A DNA stretch of 64,000 nucleotides from positions 930,001 to 994,000 of the forward strand of contig LNKV01000002.1 of the NCBI GenBank assembly GCA_001465935.1, in the 5' to 3' direction. The notes beneath the pieces were generated by a model that ran no database searches, was not told where the DNA came from, and saw only the letters and a list, made by a program, of their open reading frames with translations. Positions 23,191 to 36,100 of this stretch are shown here, one piece after another. Source of the stretch: Clarireedia homoeocarpa (lineage: Eukaryota; Ascomycota; Leotiomycetes; Helotiales; Rutstroemiaceae). A program made the position numbers and the translations under genes. The stretch's first letter is position 1. Every line of letters starts with the position of its first letter.

Positions 23191-24989
23191 AACGGACAGG
23201 CGGGGGCTTGCACGGATGAAAATGTGAAAATACAAATAAAAAACGTTGATCGGTTACCCTCCAGTAACGATTTTCCATGTGCGAACGATGAGGTCTCCAA
23301 TAGTACAGTAGGTGTGAAGGTAAAGATGAATCTTTAGACAAACTATGCCTAATCTGGCAGCGTGAAGAAAACTTGACTTCCAAATATATTCTCACATGAA
23401 CTGCGCTCATAAGATGGATGGCTAAATTCGATAGCTCTCATCTATATAATAAGTCATCCAAGCATCAAATTTTGATTGATATTGTTCACTGCTCACGATA
23501 CTGGCTCGTCCGTTCGTCACCGTTTGCAGCCCTTCGAGCTCGACTTCGTATGCATGTGCATCTTGACTGCTGAATGACATGAGAAAGATGCTTGGGTTCC
23601 CAGACGAAGAAAGTTTCAACAATCGAGAGACTCCGCTTCAAAAAAAAAGGGGGTTCCTTCTTTTGGGCGTGATCATCTTCCTGGGAAGTTGGATATCATC
23701 GAGGTCTTCTCGAATGAGGCGTTCATGATTCCTCCAGAGTGTGTTGCACTTATGCTTCTATTTGAAGTCAAACACGAGTGGTACTGACACTCACGTCGAG
23801 GAGAAGGAAATAGAAAATCACTTGTGTTACGGGATATTGTTAGGATATAGTGAATACACATAATGTCGTCTATCAATATTACCACGGGTCAGTACGTATG
23901 TTCCTGCCATACAATTGCCCAGCCAATCAATGTCATATCTACAACTTCTCTTTGTCATTGTCGAGGAGACACCACAACATTCAGGTCATCTTTGATGCAG
24001 CCATCCGATGATCCGCCGTTGAACGGCAGGCCTGAGCCCTGGAGCTCGATCCCGTGACATGGCGACATCAATCGCGAAGTCAGCATGCCTATGTCATACA
24101 TGACTGGTCGCATAGAAGGAATGGTCCGGCGGTCTATCGCAAATCGATCATCCTAACGCCGATAATATAGATGACACAGATCGAAAAATCTGAGCACGCA
24201 AGAGTTCCCTTGGATTGCGATGTTGTTGAAACTGAGTTCCGGACAAGACTCGTAAGCGTTTACGCCTCACCAATCAAACGCAGTGAAACATCTGCTGGGA
24301 TCTTGGTGGATTGGCGACTCCATTAAAGGGGAAAACGTTATGGCAATCCAGGCGGTGACGGTTCATCATATCGAATACCGCTCACTATCCGGCACTACGG
24401 TAATCAAATACCGGTACCGGTCCTCCGGGTAGTAATGTGATACGCGTTCCCCATGGGAAGGTCTGTCTCAATCGTCAGCATCCAGGAATTTGTCCCCATA
24501 TTTGGCATGTGGGTTTCTAGTCAAAATTTCGGATGGATGCAGATAGTGGGGATTTCAGATCCTCTCACTATGATTGAGAGACTTTTCAATCAATCTGACG
24601 GTTGTTGGAAGTCCCCTGTCAAAGAAGACTGGTGGGATACTCAAGCACAGTTTCCTCAACCTTGGTTTGTAAGCATGAACCAGACATCAGTGTTACAAAG
24701 CCCCCAAAATAGGCAAGCGTATGTGGAGTGCAATCATGCCCACTGAGATATTGTCTTCGAAGCTTACTCATTCTTGAGCGATCTTGTTCAAGCAATGGTG
24801 TGCTTGATCTGGTCGATGGTGTCATTAAGGGTATTATGTCAGGCTCTCCTAGTCATCAGTGCTCATCTTATATGCACCTTTCTCTGTACAAAAAAGCTCA
24901 AGAATCCCCTCTGGAACTAGAAGCATCGATAGCAAAGTTCCAATTCTCTCTATACATTTATACCTGCGTCTTCCCTACTCTGTCACAAA
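23191..24989. other. Gene-poor 1.8-kb region
   Basis: Separates divergent genes (the XPF-like protein and the dioxygenase). A 52-codon reverse frame from an ATG at 23580 to 23422 reads as ordinary protein but has no homologue I recognise. A 97-codon forward frame at 24453-24746 also has none. Near 24400-24425 the sequence is rich in CCGG with a palindromic ACCGGTACCGGT. No transposon ends seen. Confidence 0.4.
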
Positions 24990-26231
24990 ATGGCTCCCTC
25001 GCTAGAAGTTGGCGTGGAAAACACCACCAGTCTTCCCTCAAAGACATTGACAAAGCAGCCAAATGTTGTACTTTCATACACTCCGGGACGCACAGTTGTA
25101 GAGAAGCACGAGACTTATGAATATGAGGACCTCAAGCCTTCCTTCCCTGACAAGCACTGGCCAGCTCTCGAAGAAGTCCCTTACTCAGATAAAGGACTCT
25201 TTGGCGATGCTTCATTCAAGAACCTACTTGCAGAGGCTACCGACATCTTCGATTATAACCCAAAGATTGGCACTGAAATCCATGGTGTCGACCTTGCCAA
25301 CCTTTCAGACGCAGCGAAGAATGACCTTGCTCGTCTGATTTCCATTCGAGGAGTCGTTTTCTTCCGTAACCAAAAGAACTTCGATATTGACGCCCAACGC
25401 AAACTCGGTTCTTACTTTGGAACTTTACACAAACACGCTACAACCAGTGTCCCCAAGCGTGGAGATCTTGACGATGTTCACGTGGTCTATACTGATGAGA
25501 AGTCGAAAGATCAGCGAGCCCTCTTCACACCCACATTCCTCTGGCACTCAGATGTCACATATGAAATTCAACCTCCATCCTACACATCCCTAAAAGTTCT
25601 CACAGGCCCACCACGCGGTGGCGGAGGCGATACACTGTGGTCATCTCAATACGCTGCGTACGATGCTATTTCCGCACCAATGCAGAAATACCTCTCCTCT
25701 CTGACCGCACTTCATACCTCCCACCTACAAGCTGAAGGATCTCGTGCTGCCGGCCGACCCGTTCGTCGCGAGCCCATCATTACTGAACATCCCCTGATCC
25801 GCTCTCATCCTGTCACCGGCTGGAAAAGTTTATTCTTCAACCCTGGATTCGTCACCAAGATTGTAGGCATCCCGAAGGTGGAAAGCGATATGATTATTTC
25901 ATACCTCAATGAAGTGGTGGCTACTACCCAAGAATTGCACGTTAGATTCCAGTGGGGTAAGGATGATGTTGCGTTTTGGGATAATAGGATTTCGTAAGTC
26001 TTTGTTTGCTTGTCTCTGCTTGGTTGCAACTTTGGACTAATATCGAATAGGAATCACACTGCGTCGTTTGGCTTCGCCCCACACAGACGGCATGCAGTGA
26101 GGGTTTGCTGCCATGGTGAAAAGCCCTTCTTAGACAAAGACGCTAGGAGTCAGGAGGAGGAGCTGGCCGAGAAGTATGGATTGCCGGTCGTGAATAAGGA
26201 TGGAAGTGCTCAAAGCAACTATAATGATTAA
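24990..26231 (+). CDS. TfdA/TauD-family 2-oxoglutarate/Fe(II) dioxygenase
   Basis: Two exons (24990-25993 and 26051-26231) give 394 residues. The core starts at TEIHGVDLANLSD, followed by RGVVFFRNQK. The iron-binding HxD is in FLWHSDVTYE, and the distal His is in AFWDNRISNHTASFGFAPHRRHAVRV, restored by splicing. Arg in RRHAVRV would bind 2-oxoglutarate. Relatives are fungal alpha-ketoglutarate-dependent taurine or sulfonate dioxygenases, which release sulfite from sulfonates, but others act on different substrates; assignment to taurine is only by family. Length fits the fungal clade (about 370-400). The intron lies just before the distal His. A reverse frame at 25805-26029 is a shadow. Confidence 0.9.
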
Positions 26232-26658
26232 TTACACACTGCGTTTTGGGCGGAGTTTACATGTTTCTATCCTTTCGAGCGAGCGAGCGAGCAAGTCGGG
26301 GTTATCTCATCATTTCGTGCATATCTATCACGGTATACATTGCATTTAGCTTAAGGCGTTTGGGAGGAAAGGGACGGGCAAAAGATCTCAGAGGTTCAAT
26401 AAACTATCATAAGTCGCAAATAGAATCAAACAATGTGTCACACAAACAAATCAGCATCCATTGTGTGCCTGGACTGGTATCTCCATTCAATGCCTTTTAC
26501 TGCTTTAATAACTGCCTATTCTTATGCAACGTTCAGATACCTTGATCTCGATATCCATGCGACCCAAACACCAAACTCCCATCCATTGCCTACATCGTTT
26601 CATTCTCTCCAATGACCACCTCCCTACGTCTAATCGGCCCATCATCCATTCTATACAA
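26232..26658. other. Convergent 3' region between dioxygenase and NUP49
   Basis: Contains a short GAGC tandem run (about 26278-26292). No gene seen; presumably both 3' untranslated regions. Confidence 0.45.
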
Positions 26659-28448
26659 TTAATACACACCATTCTTCCTTCCACCATTAACCGACGCCCT
26701 CAAATCCGCAGCCCCCGTAAAAGCCCCCAGCTGTAACGCCTGCACACCTTCCCTCGCGGAACCAATTCGTCCCGCTACTCCCATTATACTCTGCTCAAAT
26801 TCGAACAACGCAGCGGCAAGTTCCGCCATTGGATTCTCTTGTGACGTTGATCTACCATTCCTCTTCGCAATTATAGCTTGTGTTTGCTGAGCCGTGCTAG
26901 CTTCTAGACTTCGGAGATGTGCTTCGATTTCGGTGAAGTTACGTTGGTATTTCTGCAGTGTGGATTCGAGTTCATCGGCCGTGGAGGAAAAGAATGATAT
27001 GAGGTCCGGAGCATCGCTTTCACTGTTTTGGGTGCCGTTCGGGTTGGAAGTGGATTTTGAGGCCCAGATTCCTGGAGTGTGGTATTGCGCTGGGAGTTTG
27101 AGATTGTCAATTGCGCGGAAACTTAGTTTGGCATGTTCGACGTCTTCTTTGATGAGTTCGCGGACTTGTGCAATCTTAGCAGCGTCAGTCTCCATAGCGT
27201 CTTCCATTCCAATTAATTTCCGCCGACAGAATTCGACGTCATTCGGTACGTGTGAGAGAAGCTCAGCATGTTTGGGCATAATCGCCTGGCAGTCGTTCTT
27301 CATTCTTATTTGCGCTTGGATGACGTTGTCCATCTCCGTGATCTGTTTTTGGAGATCCTCGTGTAGATCATTGAATCGTGTCGTCCCTCGCATTTGGCTA
27401 ACATCGATTCGTACACCAGGAACAACCTGCGCTTGTTGAGATTGTGAACCTAGATTCAATCCACCACCGAGTCGACTACCCCCAAGCATGTTGGATCCCT
27501 GAGTTTGATTAAGACCACCGCCAAAAAGATTGTTAGATTGCTGAGGTTGTTGAGTTTGATTCTGCTGATTTTGGGTAGCACCACTGATTCAGTTAGCTCT
27601 CAGCATAGCATGAAATAAAGACAAAGACTTACAATAAGGATGGGGCCGCCGCTTTGTTTTGATTTTGATTTAACCCCCCAAAGAGTCCACCATTTTGCGC
27701 AGGTTGAGAGGTCGCCGTAGAATTTCCAAAGAGTCCACCAGTATTCGTACTTGCGCCAGTCTGATTATTTGTATTCTGTCCCAGTCCACCGAACAATCCA
27801 CCAGTTTGACCACCCTGCTGTTGAGTGTTATTATTCGTTGTGGATCCAAACAATCCACCAGTCTGAGGTTGCGCTGCTGTAGCAGTTGCAGTTCCAAACA
27901 AACCACCACCAGTCGAAGCAGGTTGAGAAGTATTCGTATTGGTGTTTCCAAACAAACCACCACTTTGAGCCTGAGTCGCGCCAAAGAGACCTCCCGATTG
28001 GGGTGCTGAAGTCGCGGCCGTCGAGCCAAATAGACCACCTGTTTGCGGCGCAGGCGTAGTTGTAGTTGCTCCAAACAAACCACCCGTCTGCGGAGCAGTG
28101 GTTGCTGTTGTCGCCGTGCCAAATAAACTTCCAGCAGCAGGAGCAGATGTGGTTGTAGCTCCAAATAATCCACCACTTTGAGGAGCTGAGGTAGTCGCGA
28201 TTGCGCCGAACAGCGGCTTCGAAGCTTGTGTGTTTCCAAACATTCCTCCAGTTGAGGCTGCTGTTGTTGATGAACCACTAAAAGAAGGAATGTTAATGGC
28301 GCTTTCTCTCCTCAGAATTATTTTGATAGCTATTTAGCTCCACAAAAAGCTCGGGCGAGCATGGTCACGTACAGAAAAGAATTACTTACAAAATTGAATT
28401 TGCGGAGTTGGTATTGATACTCAACCCACCTGCCTTAGCAAAAGCCAT
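26659..28448 (-). CDS. NUP49: Nucleoporin Nup49 (GLFG repeats plus coiled coil)
   Basis: Three exons (28448-28390, 28277-27633, 27583-26659) give 542 residues. The N-terminal half is almost entirely GLFG/FG repeats separated by Thr/Ala/Gln-rich linkers, beginning with MAFAKAGGLSINTNSANSIL. The C-terminal half is coiled coil: VVPGVRIDVSQMRGTTRFND, then long heptads around DLQKQITEMDNVIQAQIRMK and ADELESTLQKYQRNFTEIE. This layout matches yeast Nup49 and metazoan Nup58/45, a partner of Nsp1 and Nup57 in the central channel, where the FG repeats bind transport receptors. Repeat-rich DNA produces several spurious reverse-complement frames. Both introns fall in the FG region. It shares a 217-bp divergent promoter with FIP1. 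Confidence 0.9.
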
Positions 28449-28665
28449 TGTTAGGATGTCTCTTCTCGTAAATTCTAGACGGTGATTGAGGAAGTCCAAT
28501 TGAACTTTACCACCAGCTCAATCCCGTTTTATAACTGACGTTCAGACGCGTCTAATCTCACAAGGGTGTCACAAAAGCGGCGACCCTTGCCGTGCTACAT
28601 TGCGATAGCTCTAGACAACTAAGAACCCTCTTTCAAGACAATTTACACATTATACACTAGTCAAC
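28449..28665. promoter_or_regulatory. Short bidirectional promoter between NUP49 and FIP1
   Basis: Only 217 bp separate the two divergent ATG codons, so both transcripts must start within it. The two products act in nuclear mRNA metabolism (3' processing and nuclear pore transport), which makes co-expression plausible but unproven. Confidence 0.55.
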
Positions 28666-29742
28666 ATGGACGTCGATGAAGATGATGATTTTTATGCGCC
28701 TGAGGAAGCTACACCAACGACAACTGAACACCCACCTGCAGAGCCTGCACCACAGTCAGCAATCAAGTCTGAACAAGACGATGAAGGCTTAGAAGAGGGA
28801 GAGGAAGAAGATGAAGCCGGATCTGATGATTCGGTATGTTGTGCGCGGGAAGACAGCCCAGATAGCGCTGACTGTAGGACTAGGATATAGATATCATCAC
28901 AGAAAGAAAAGATGGCACCAAAGCTGCTCCTCCGTAAGTTGTGTGCCTTTATTCATTAGGTATGAAGCTCATGCGCCCAGACAACCACGATACAACGAGA
29001 TTCGAAATATCCCACAACGAACCTCTACAAGCGATGTGACTGCGAAGCTGCCTCCGGTCAAGAAGGAGAAAGAAACATCTACCAAAGCTGCCGGAACCCC
29101 TCCTGTTTCTGGGGCTGATTTACCGGGTCTTGCGATATCGAAGATTGATGTCAATGCTAAGCCGATATATGAGCCTGCTGGAAAACCAATCACACAAGTG
29201 AATATTGACGAAGGTAGTCTACTCTTTACGTCTTCTATGGACCACCAGCTAACCTCTAAGATCTTAACGAAAACGACAAACCGTGGCGCAGACCAGGAAC
29301 CGACATCTCAGATTACTTCAATTACGGATTCGACGAGTTTACATGGGCATTATATGCTAGCAAGCAAGAGTCCCTCCGCTCCGAATTCGACGCGAACAAG
29401 ATCGCGCAGAATAACAAGAAGATGTTTGAGGATATGAATATGATGATGGCTATGGGTATGCCAGGTGGAATGGGTGGAATTCCGGGGATGGAAGGAATGA
29501 CACCGGAAATGATGCAGCAAATGCAGCAAATGATGGCGTCTGGCATGGATCCAAGTCAAATGGATCCTACAATGTTTGGTGGGGCTGCAGCAGCAGGTGG
29601 TGCGGGTTTTGGGCAAGGTGGAAATCAACAGGCTGGTTATGGATTTGATCAGAACATGATGGCCGGAGGAGGTGGTGGAGGAGAGACACGAAACCGTGGA
29701 GGGAACTTTGGTAGAGGTAGAGGAGGTCGGAGGAATTGGTAG
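28666..29742 (+). CDS. FIP1: Pre-mRNA polyadenylation factor Fip1
   Basis: Four exons (28666-28833, 28884-28933, 28981-29213, 29261-29742) give 310 residues. The N-terminus is acidic (MDVDEDDDFYAPEE, then a Glu/Asp run), as in yeast Fip1, where this part tethers poly(A) polymerase. The last splice creates the Fip1 motif DLNENDKPWRRPGTDISDYF followed by NYGFDEFTWALY, which binds other cleavage/polyadenylation subunits. The C-terminus is Met/Gly/Gln-rich and ends in an RGG-like stretch (GRGRGGRRNW), probably RNA binding. The product works in the nuclear cleavage and polyadenylation factor. Exon 2 is only 50 nt. Confidence 0.93.
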
Positions 29743-30724
29743 AGCGGTAAAGAATGGCCATACTCGCTGCAGATATCATACAGGTTCCATATTTTCACAG
29801 GGAGGCGTCTGGTCATGTATTCATGGAAAATGCGATACATTCATGATCCGCAGGTCAGTCTTTTTCATAAAACTTGCGTTCGTCGTGGAGCGGGACTGGT
29901 TACTGAGTGCACATTTAATAGGCGGGCGCCGTGGCACAAATGAATGAATCAAAATTGACCTGTCGTTTGATCTGTCGTTGCTCGATGCAAGTGTGTCTCC
30001 TCGTGTCTGCTTATACCAGCAAGATGCACGAAAATGTGGACCTGCTTCGACTTGATCTTAAAAGATCTCTAATTCTAGAGTCTATAGACCGTTTCTTGAT
30101 GTCCAAACCCTAGTTGGACTACCCGATGTTTGCTTGTGGTTGAAATATGGTAGGATTACATTGTATCACGTGATCGTTTAACACGGGAGGCTTTCTGGAT
30201 CTCTACGACAAGCAAGATGGAGACCCTTTCTCTCTCAGATCTACAATAAGTTGCCTATGGAGAGACGTCATGGCGCTTGCTGATCAACTGTGTTAGAACA
30301 CATGTTGAGGCATTCTACAAGTATGTCCATCATATAGGACAGCTAGCACTCCTGCAATACATAACTTCCAAGGCATTTCTGACCACGAAAGCTTCAAATT
30401 CGACGTTTCAATTATTAGAGCAATTGAGATATCGAAATGAATATGTATCATAAATAAATTGTGGTACCTAAACAAAGGTGAAGCCAATAGCCTACCCTGG
30501 GTATAACTCTCTTCCTCGACTCTAATCAACAAACACCTTTCTTGGAGTTATCGCAAGGTCCCTGAGTCTAGCAACACCCACCTACTTCGTCTACTTCAAC
30601 AGCGCGATTATGTTCACGGAATTGACTCTTCAACTCAGATCATACGAAGTAGACTATATGTCATAAGTTATCAGTTCACAAGGTGACCGGCTGTCCAGGA
30701 CTAGGACAAGTTGTAGGACACCAA
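29743..30724. other. Intergenic region downstream of FIP1
   Basis: Nearly 1 kb with no credible gene. Short frames at 29931-30113 and 30293-30532 carry no recognisable motif. Confidence 0.45.
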
Positions 30725-32446
30725 ATGCAGCAGTGTCAGCATCATCGATCTCTCCAGCATGATCGACCTCTCCAGCATCAGTTTGAGCATCACAAGCTAT
30801 TCTATGAGGACAACGCCCTTCATCTTTTGGATGATGATCTAGGGATGGATTTTGACCTCGGTCATTGGCAGCCGTTTGGGATACTTTCGGTTGCTGGAAG
30901 CCCTGCTAAACCAATCAATGTCAGTATTAGATCTCCTTTCAATGATGATAGGAGTCTATGCATAGCTGACCACTAGCTTCAGTCCGCTATCACAGACGAA
31001 GTATTTATGGATGCTTGCCGAAACTTCTTAAACCGTCGATTTTCAGACACAACACAGCAACCGATAAATGGACCAGAACTAGAAACAATCCTCCTCAACC
31101 CCCAACAAGTCCAGAACTGGCTCACAAAGAAGTACACAAACTACCTCGAAAGACTTCGCATCGCACAAGAAGCTACCATGCAAAAAGCTACTACTGAGCA
31201 GGAAGATTCAAACTTATTGGAAGAAAAATATAACGGTGGCGGGTTGATGGAAATGTTACAAATGGACCTTGACACGGATGGACCGCCTAGCGACTACAGG
31301 GAATTCGATGAAAAGATGACAAAGGAAGAACTAAACAACGAGAGAAGTGAGAAGGCGATGTTAAACCAATTACTCAAAGATCTTTTCCCGAAACTATGCG
31401 TCATTGTTCCTGCTGAAGATACACTTCCGATCGTTCGATTCTTCCCAGCACAATTGAGAAGAGACATTCTCATGGCTTCACAATTACGGGAACCTATGAT
31501 GTCACTTGAAGAACTCTGTAGAGTCTGGGATGAATGGACAATCACTCAGCTTCCAAAAGCTAATCATGCTGTGACAAAAGTCGTCCCTTCTCTTCACCCA
31601 GAGCCCTTGCAGCCTTCGACCTTCAGCAGGAAACGAATAAAATTCACGATAGCATCATACAATGAACACGAGAAGTCAACAAAGTATTCCAAGACCAGTC
31701 AAACTTCGACGCTAGTCTCCAGTATCACTCCTGTTCCATCCTCCACCAGCGCCAAGGGCCAAAAATTGCGCTCAACGATGCGTAAAGAGACCACCCAGCC
31801 TGTATTTCAACCCACACAAACTCGACCAATTCCGTTCACGTCTCCGACCCGAGGTAGTAGTTGGAGTTGGGGGGAGCCTAAAACAGATGGTAGCTCTGAT
31901 CCAGATCGAGAGCGCTCTTCCAGGAGAGTGGCGACACCCGTCGATCAGAACAGAGCGCAGCACTACATTGGAGGGCTAGGTTCTAATAACTACCAACAGG
32001 CTTCCCATTCAAATCAAACACCAATTACAATGGACAGGCCTTTCGAAAATATACACCCCGAAAGGGGTGGTGCTTGGAACAGCCACAATCATGAGACGAC
32101 GGCCGGTTTTCAGCAGATACAGTATCCTTTTGGCAACCATATGCCGCCACCATGGAACGCGGGCGGCCGCCCTACCGGTCCCATGATTGGAAACATAGAG
32201 CCCCTGGGTATGAGTCGCTTTGCGCAGAATCCCCTACCTCCGCATGGTAGTTCCTCTCCTCATCCGTCAATTTCTGGTAATGGAACGCATCAGATACATT
32301 CGATCCAACCGTCAGGTAGATACGAGAGAATTGCTCGCGGCAGTGGCCTGCGGGATAGTCCAAGAGGCCAAAGGTTGCGAGAAAGAAGAAGCAAGAATGG
32401 GGACCGCCACCTTCACACCAGCATCACAATACCTCCACTACCGTAG
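30725..32446 (+). CDS. Uncharacterised, largely disordered protein
   Basis: I do not recognise this gene. The best model is two exons (30725-30919 and 30983-32446), 552 residues. A shorter alternative starts at the ATG at 31007, inside exon 2. The N-terminus has an acidic patch (LHLLDDDLGMDFDLGHW), then a helical region with FPKLCVIVPAEDTLPIVRFF and MMSLEELCRVWDEWTITQLP that looks like a small folded domain. From about residue 280 it is low-complexity, rich in Ser, Thr, Pro, Gln and Gly, ending with basic clusters. Such composition fits a regulatory or RNA-associated protein, but no function can be assigned. The first-exon DNA includes a near-duplicate of CTCCAGCATGATCGAC. Confidence 0.6.
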
Positions 32447-33122
32447 ATCGTTCTTTACCTAACAATTTCTCACCTATCACCTCTCATGAGATCGTTACAG
32501 TCCAATTTAGAAACAATAGTGAATGTCAAATAGGCACCGAGAAATTGAAAGAGGCGAAAGCGAAGCGATCCGATGGGTCGAATATGACGGTTGTCGGTGT
32601 AAGATCTGGAAGATGCAAAGTTAGAAGCTGAAAGATCGCTGGACCACTGGGATCGAATGTGCGTGGCTTTGTGGAGAACGTTGTGCCGGAAGCAGACCAT
32701 AACCCATCGAAAGAGGCTTGATCAGGTGGTGTTCAAGGTGTTTCAGGACCTGCTGATGGAATTTGTGCCGCGCCGAGGTCTACATCTCATTGAACGCGTT
32801 CTAGAAATGGCCAGGACGAATGCAAAGTATCTGGTCTATGTTAGGTATCATCAACAAACGAATTGGGGTCATGATACAAAGCAGTACTTAAGGTGGTTGG
32901 TTCTCGATTTAGTACACTATAAAGGATTTAGAACCTCGTTGCTTTGCAATTTCTTCAATACACGTCAGATATAGTCCGGAATATGCAATCCTTGCTGAAG
33001 GAAAGCTCTAAAAAAGCAGATGGTATTTCACAAACACAAACTACTTGTAGGTATCTCTAAAGAACCAAATTTGCTCTAGGTGAATTCACCCGCCATTCCA
33101 TTTAATTATCCAGCCAACCATT
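32447..33122. other. Intergenic region with unexplained coding-like stretch
   Basis: Frames just after the preceding stop (32434-32633) and at 32602-32974 read like protein in two different phases. Neither has a start codon in a good place nor a clear splice link. They may be a missed 3' exon, a decayed tail, or chance. Confidence 0.3.
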
Positions 33123-36100
33123 TTATTTCTCTTTGAAATCTTGAGAGAATATTTTTTGCCAAAGCTCCATCCATTTCTGCTGTTGTGTAGTCAAAGGTTT
33201 TCCAGGAGTCTTAAATGATCTCGTAAGGATATCTCTAAGTCGAGCACGCATTGTTTTGATTGCAAGCATAGTCTTCCAATCCGACACCGCAAATCGAGCT
33301 CTATTACCATCCAATATGAAAACACCAGCATACATCTAGGAGTACGTTAGCGAATCTCCAAGAACGGACGTTCAAGGTAAGCCTTACATCACAACGGATA
33401 TCTCCACATAGAAGAGCAATTGCGAATTCTTCCACGGCAGTTGTTTCATGCGCATTGTAAAATCTGCAACAATTAGTGATGAACAGGTGGTCCCGGACTC
33501 TAGACGTACTGCTTGGCTTGCATGATATGGTAGTATGACAGCCATTTTAGATCGTGGCGGCCTTTGTTGACAGAGGTGGGATGAAGACTGATCGATTGGT
33601 TGTTTGCAACGTTCCGGTAACCTTTCCCATCCCGAATAAGAAGTTTCGGATAGAAACTCCATCCAATCACCGATGCAACAATGACATCGTTATCACTGTT
33701 TGCATTTACTCGGAATGGTATTTCGAAAAATTGTCGACGTCGACTTGAGTAGCGCGTTCTATTCTGTTAGAGAAGAGGTAGACGGGTGTGGTGGATGGCA
33801 TACCGATTCAGAGCTGCTCTTTCGGCTTCTGTGAGAGGAAGAAAGCCGGAATCTACCAGGCAAACAAGTAGCTGGCCTTTCAGATCCTCAATATTTGATA
33901 AGGTTTGCTGACTGAGAAAATTCTTTCTACAGTATTGAAACTCGGAACCATTCGACATGCACACTCTCTTCCAGGCCAGGTAGGCATTATATACAGTTAG
34001 TAAGTCTGAATCTCCTGTAGAATTATTAGCAGGAGCCTAAATAGTAAGTCAAATGGATCTTAAATACTGACCTCTGCGGAAAGCAAGCCTGACAGTGTCT
34101 GCCTGTGCGCGCGCTCCAAATGGCGCCGTGAAGGGTGATTTCGAAGACAGAATGGCAGCAATCGTAACGACTGCATCAAGACATTTGAAAACGCTTCCAA
34201 GAAGCATGAGCTTCCCCAAGAAAACATCGAGGGGTAGTCTCGCCAACTGAATTCCTAGTGGAGTCAAATCTTCAGCCGCCGTTAATGCTCGTACATCTAC
34301 CAAAGCATCAATAGCACGACGAATATTTTTAGCAGAAGGGGGATCAAGAGCTTCACTCAAAGTCTCTTCAATTCCCCCCAGTTTACAAATCTTGACTCGA
34401 ATGGCAAGATCTTGGAGTGACAAACGAAGGAATTCAGGCGTCTGTTGATCGGCCATCTTAAAATTGTATGTTAGCAAGGCAGTATAATTTGAGGGTCGCT
34501 GGGCAGCAATAACGTAGCAGTAGATGTATCTCATGGTCGGGAACAGTGTATACTTACTAATTGGTCATGTCTGTACTTTGTGAAGAGATGGAAACACAGC
34601 CCCTCTTGAACACGTCCAGCTCTTCCTCTTCTTTGTTTAGCATTTGCTTTACTAATGAAGGTTTCCAGAAGGCGAGACAGTTGCCTCCTTTCGTCAAACC
34701 TGAGAGATTGTCAGCGAATGATTAATGAAGAGAAGAACGGAATTTACTGACCTCATCTCACGATGTTTCCCCGTATCGATGACACAAGTGACATCAGGGA
34801 TAGTGATACCAGTTTCAGCAATGTTAGTGGCCAGAACGATCTTTCTGGTCCCAGGCGGCGGCACAAGAAATGCAGCTTCTTGATCCTCACTTGCAATGGT
34901 GGAATGTAGAGGATATATATACCAATCTGATGAAAATGTAGGGTGACCGAGGAGCATGTCATTCAGTTGTCGAATTTCAGCAATACCAGGAAGAAATACA
35001 AGTATTGCCTAGTAAGATAGTCAGTATAGGTTGGCAGGCAAAATCAACTCTCAAGTCATTAATGAGACATTGTTCATGAGATCACGGAAAGAGCTCTAAC
35101 AAAAATGTACCTACTTTGCTATACATGATTAATCGGTCATCGACAGCTATCTTTGCTATCAACTGAGTAACCAGGTCAAACTCAATGCGATATTCATCGA
35201 ACTGCGTTATTGTATTGCGTGTCTTGTTACTGTAGCCACGAAGTGATTTCGTGCTCTCATTTTTTGCGGCATCATTGAGAGCACTGTCTGATAGATCAAC
35301 ATCATCGTCAAGGTCAGTGTATTTCTCCTGAAGACCATTGTCGAGAGAAAACCCAGTAAGTTCAACAGCATCTTCCAGATACTTGACTTGGACCGGAAAC
35401 GTACGTCCTGGAACGTTAAGTACCGGAGCACCGTCCAAATATTTTGAAAACCGGTCTGCATCTACAGTTGCTGACATGAGAACGACTTTCAGATCAGGCC
35501 TTCGCACCATGAGCTTTCGGAGGACAATGAGTAAGAAGTCGCTATCGATGGTTCGCTCATGGACTTCATCGAGCACAATATGTGTGATGTCTCGGAGGTC
35601 ATTCGAGCCTTCAAGCATTCGCATCACGATACCGGTAGTAGCATATATTAGGCGGGTCTCTTTCGAGGTGTTGGATTCAAGCCTAATAGCATAACCGACC
35701 AGCGAACGGGATGTTCCAAGATCATTTTTGCGTTCGCCAAGCTCCTCACTTACACGTCGTGCGAGTGATATTGCCGAGATACGTCGAGGCTCCGTGCAAT
35801 AGATTTTGCATGGCTTTCCTCTGGATAATTCATGCTCTAGAATAAACGCTGGTACTTGGGTACTCTTGCCACTGCAGTTTAGATTAGTGGCAGTTCATTC
35901 TAAATCTACGCTCTGACAGTATCTTACCACCCGGTTTCTCCGCAAACAATAACCACTTGTGAGCGGTCTATAGCACTAAGAACTTCGTCCTTGAACGCCC
36001 ACATAGGAAGCTGCATACGGGATTGCTAGTTTGGATGAGCTAATGTGCAAGTCAATACAGATTGATATAGATCTTACTAGCATTCTTTGATAGTTTTGCG

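Noticed and set aside
23422..23580. 52-codon reverse frame that reads like protein
   Set aside because: Too short, no homologue recognised and no splice partner found; kept only as a note in the gap entry.
27670..28278. 202-codon reverse frame overlapping NUP49
   Set aside because: Out-of-phase reading of the GLFG repeats; Leu/Val-rich periodicity is an artefact.
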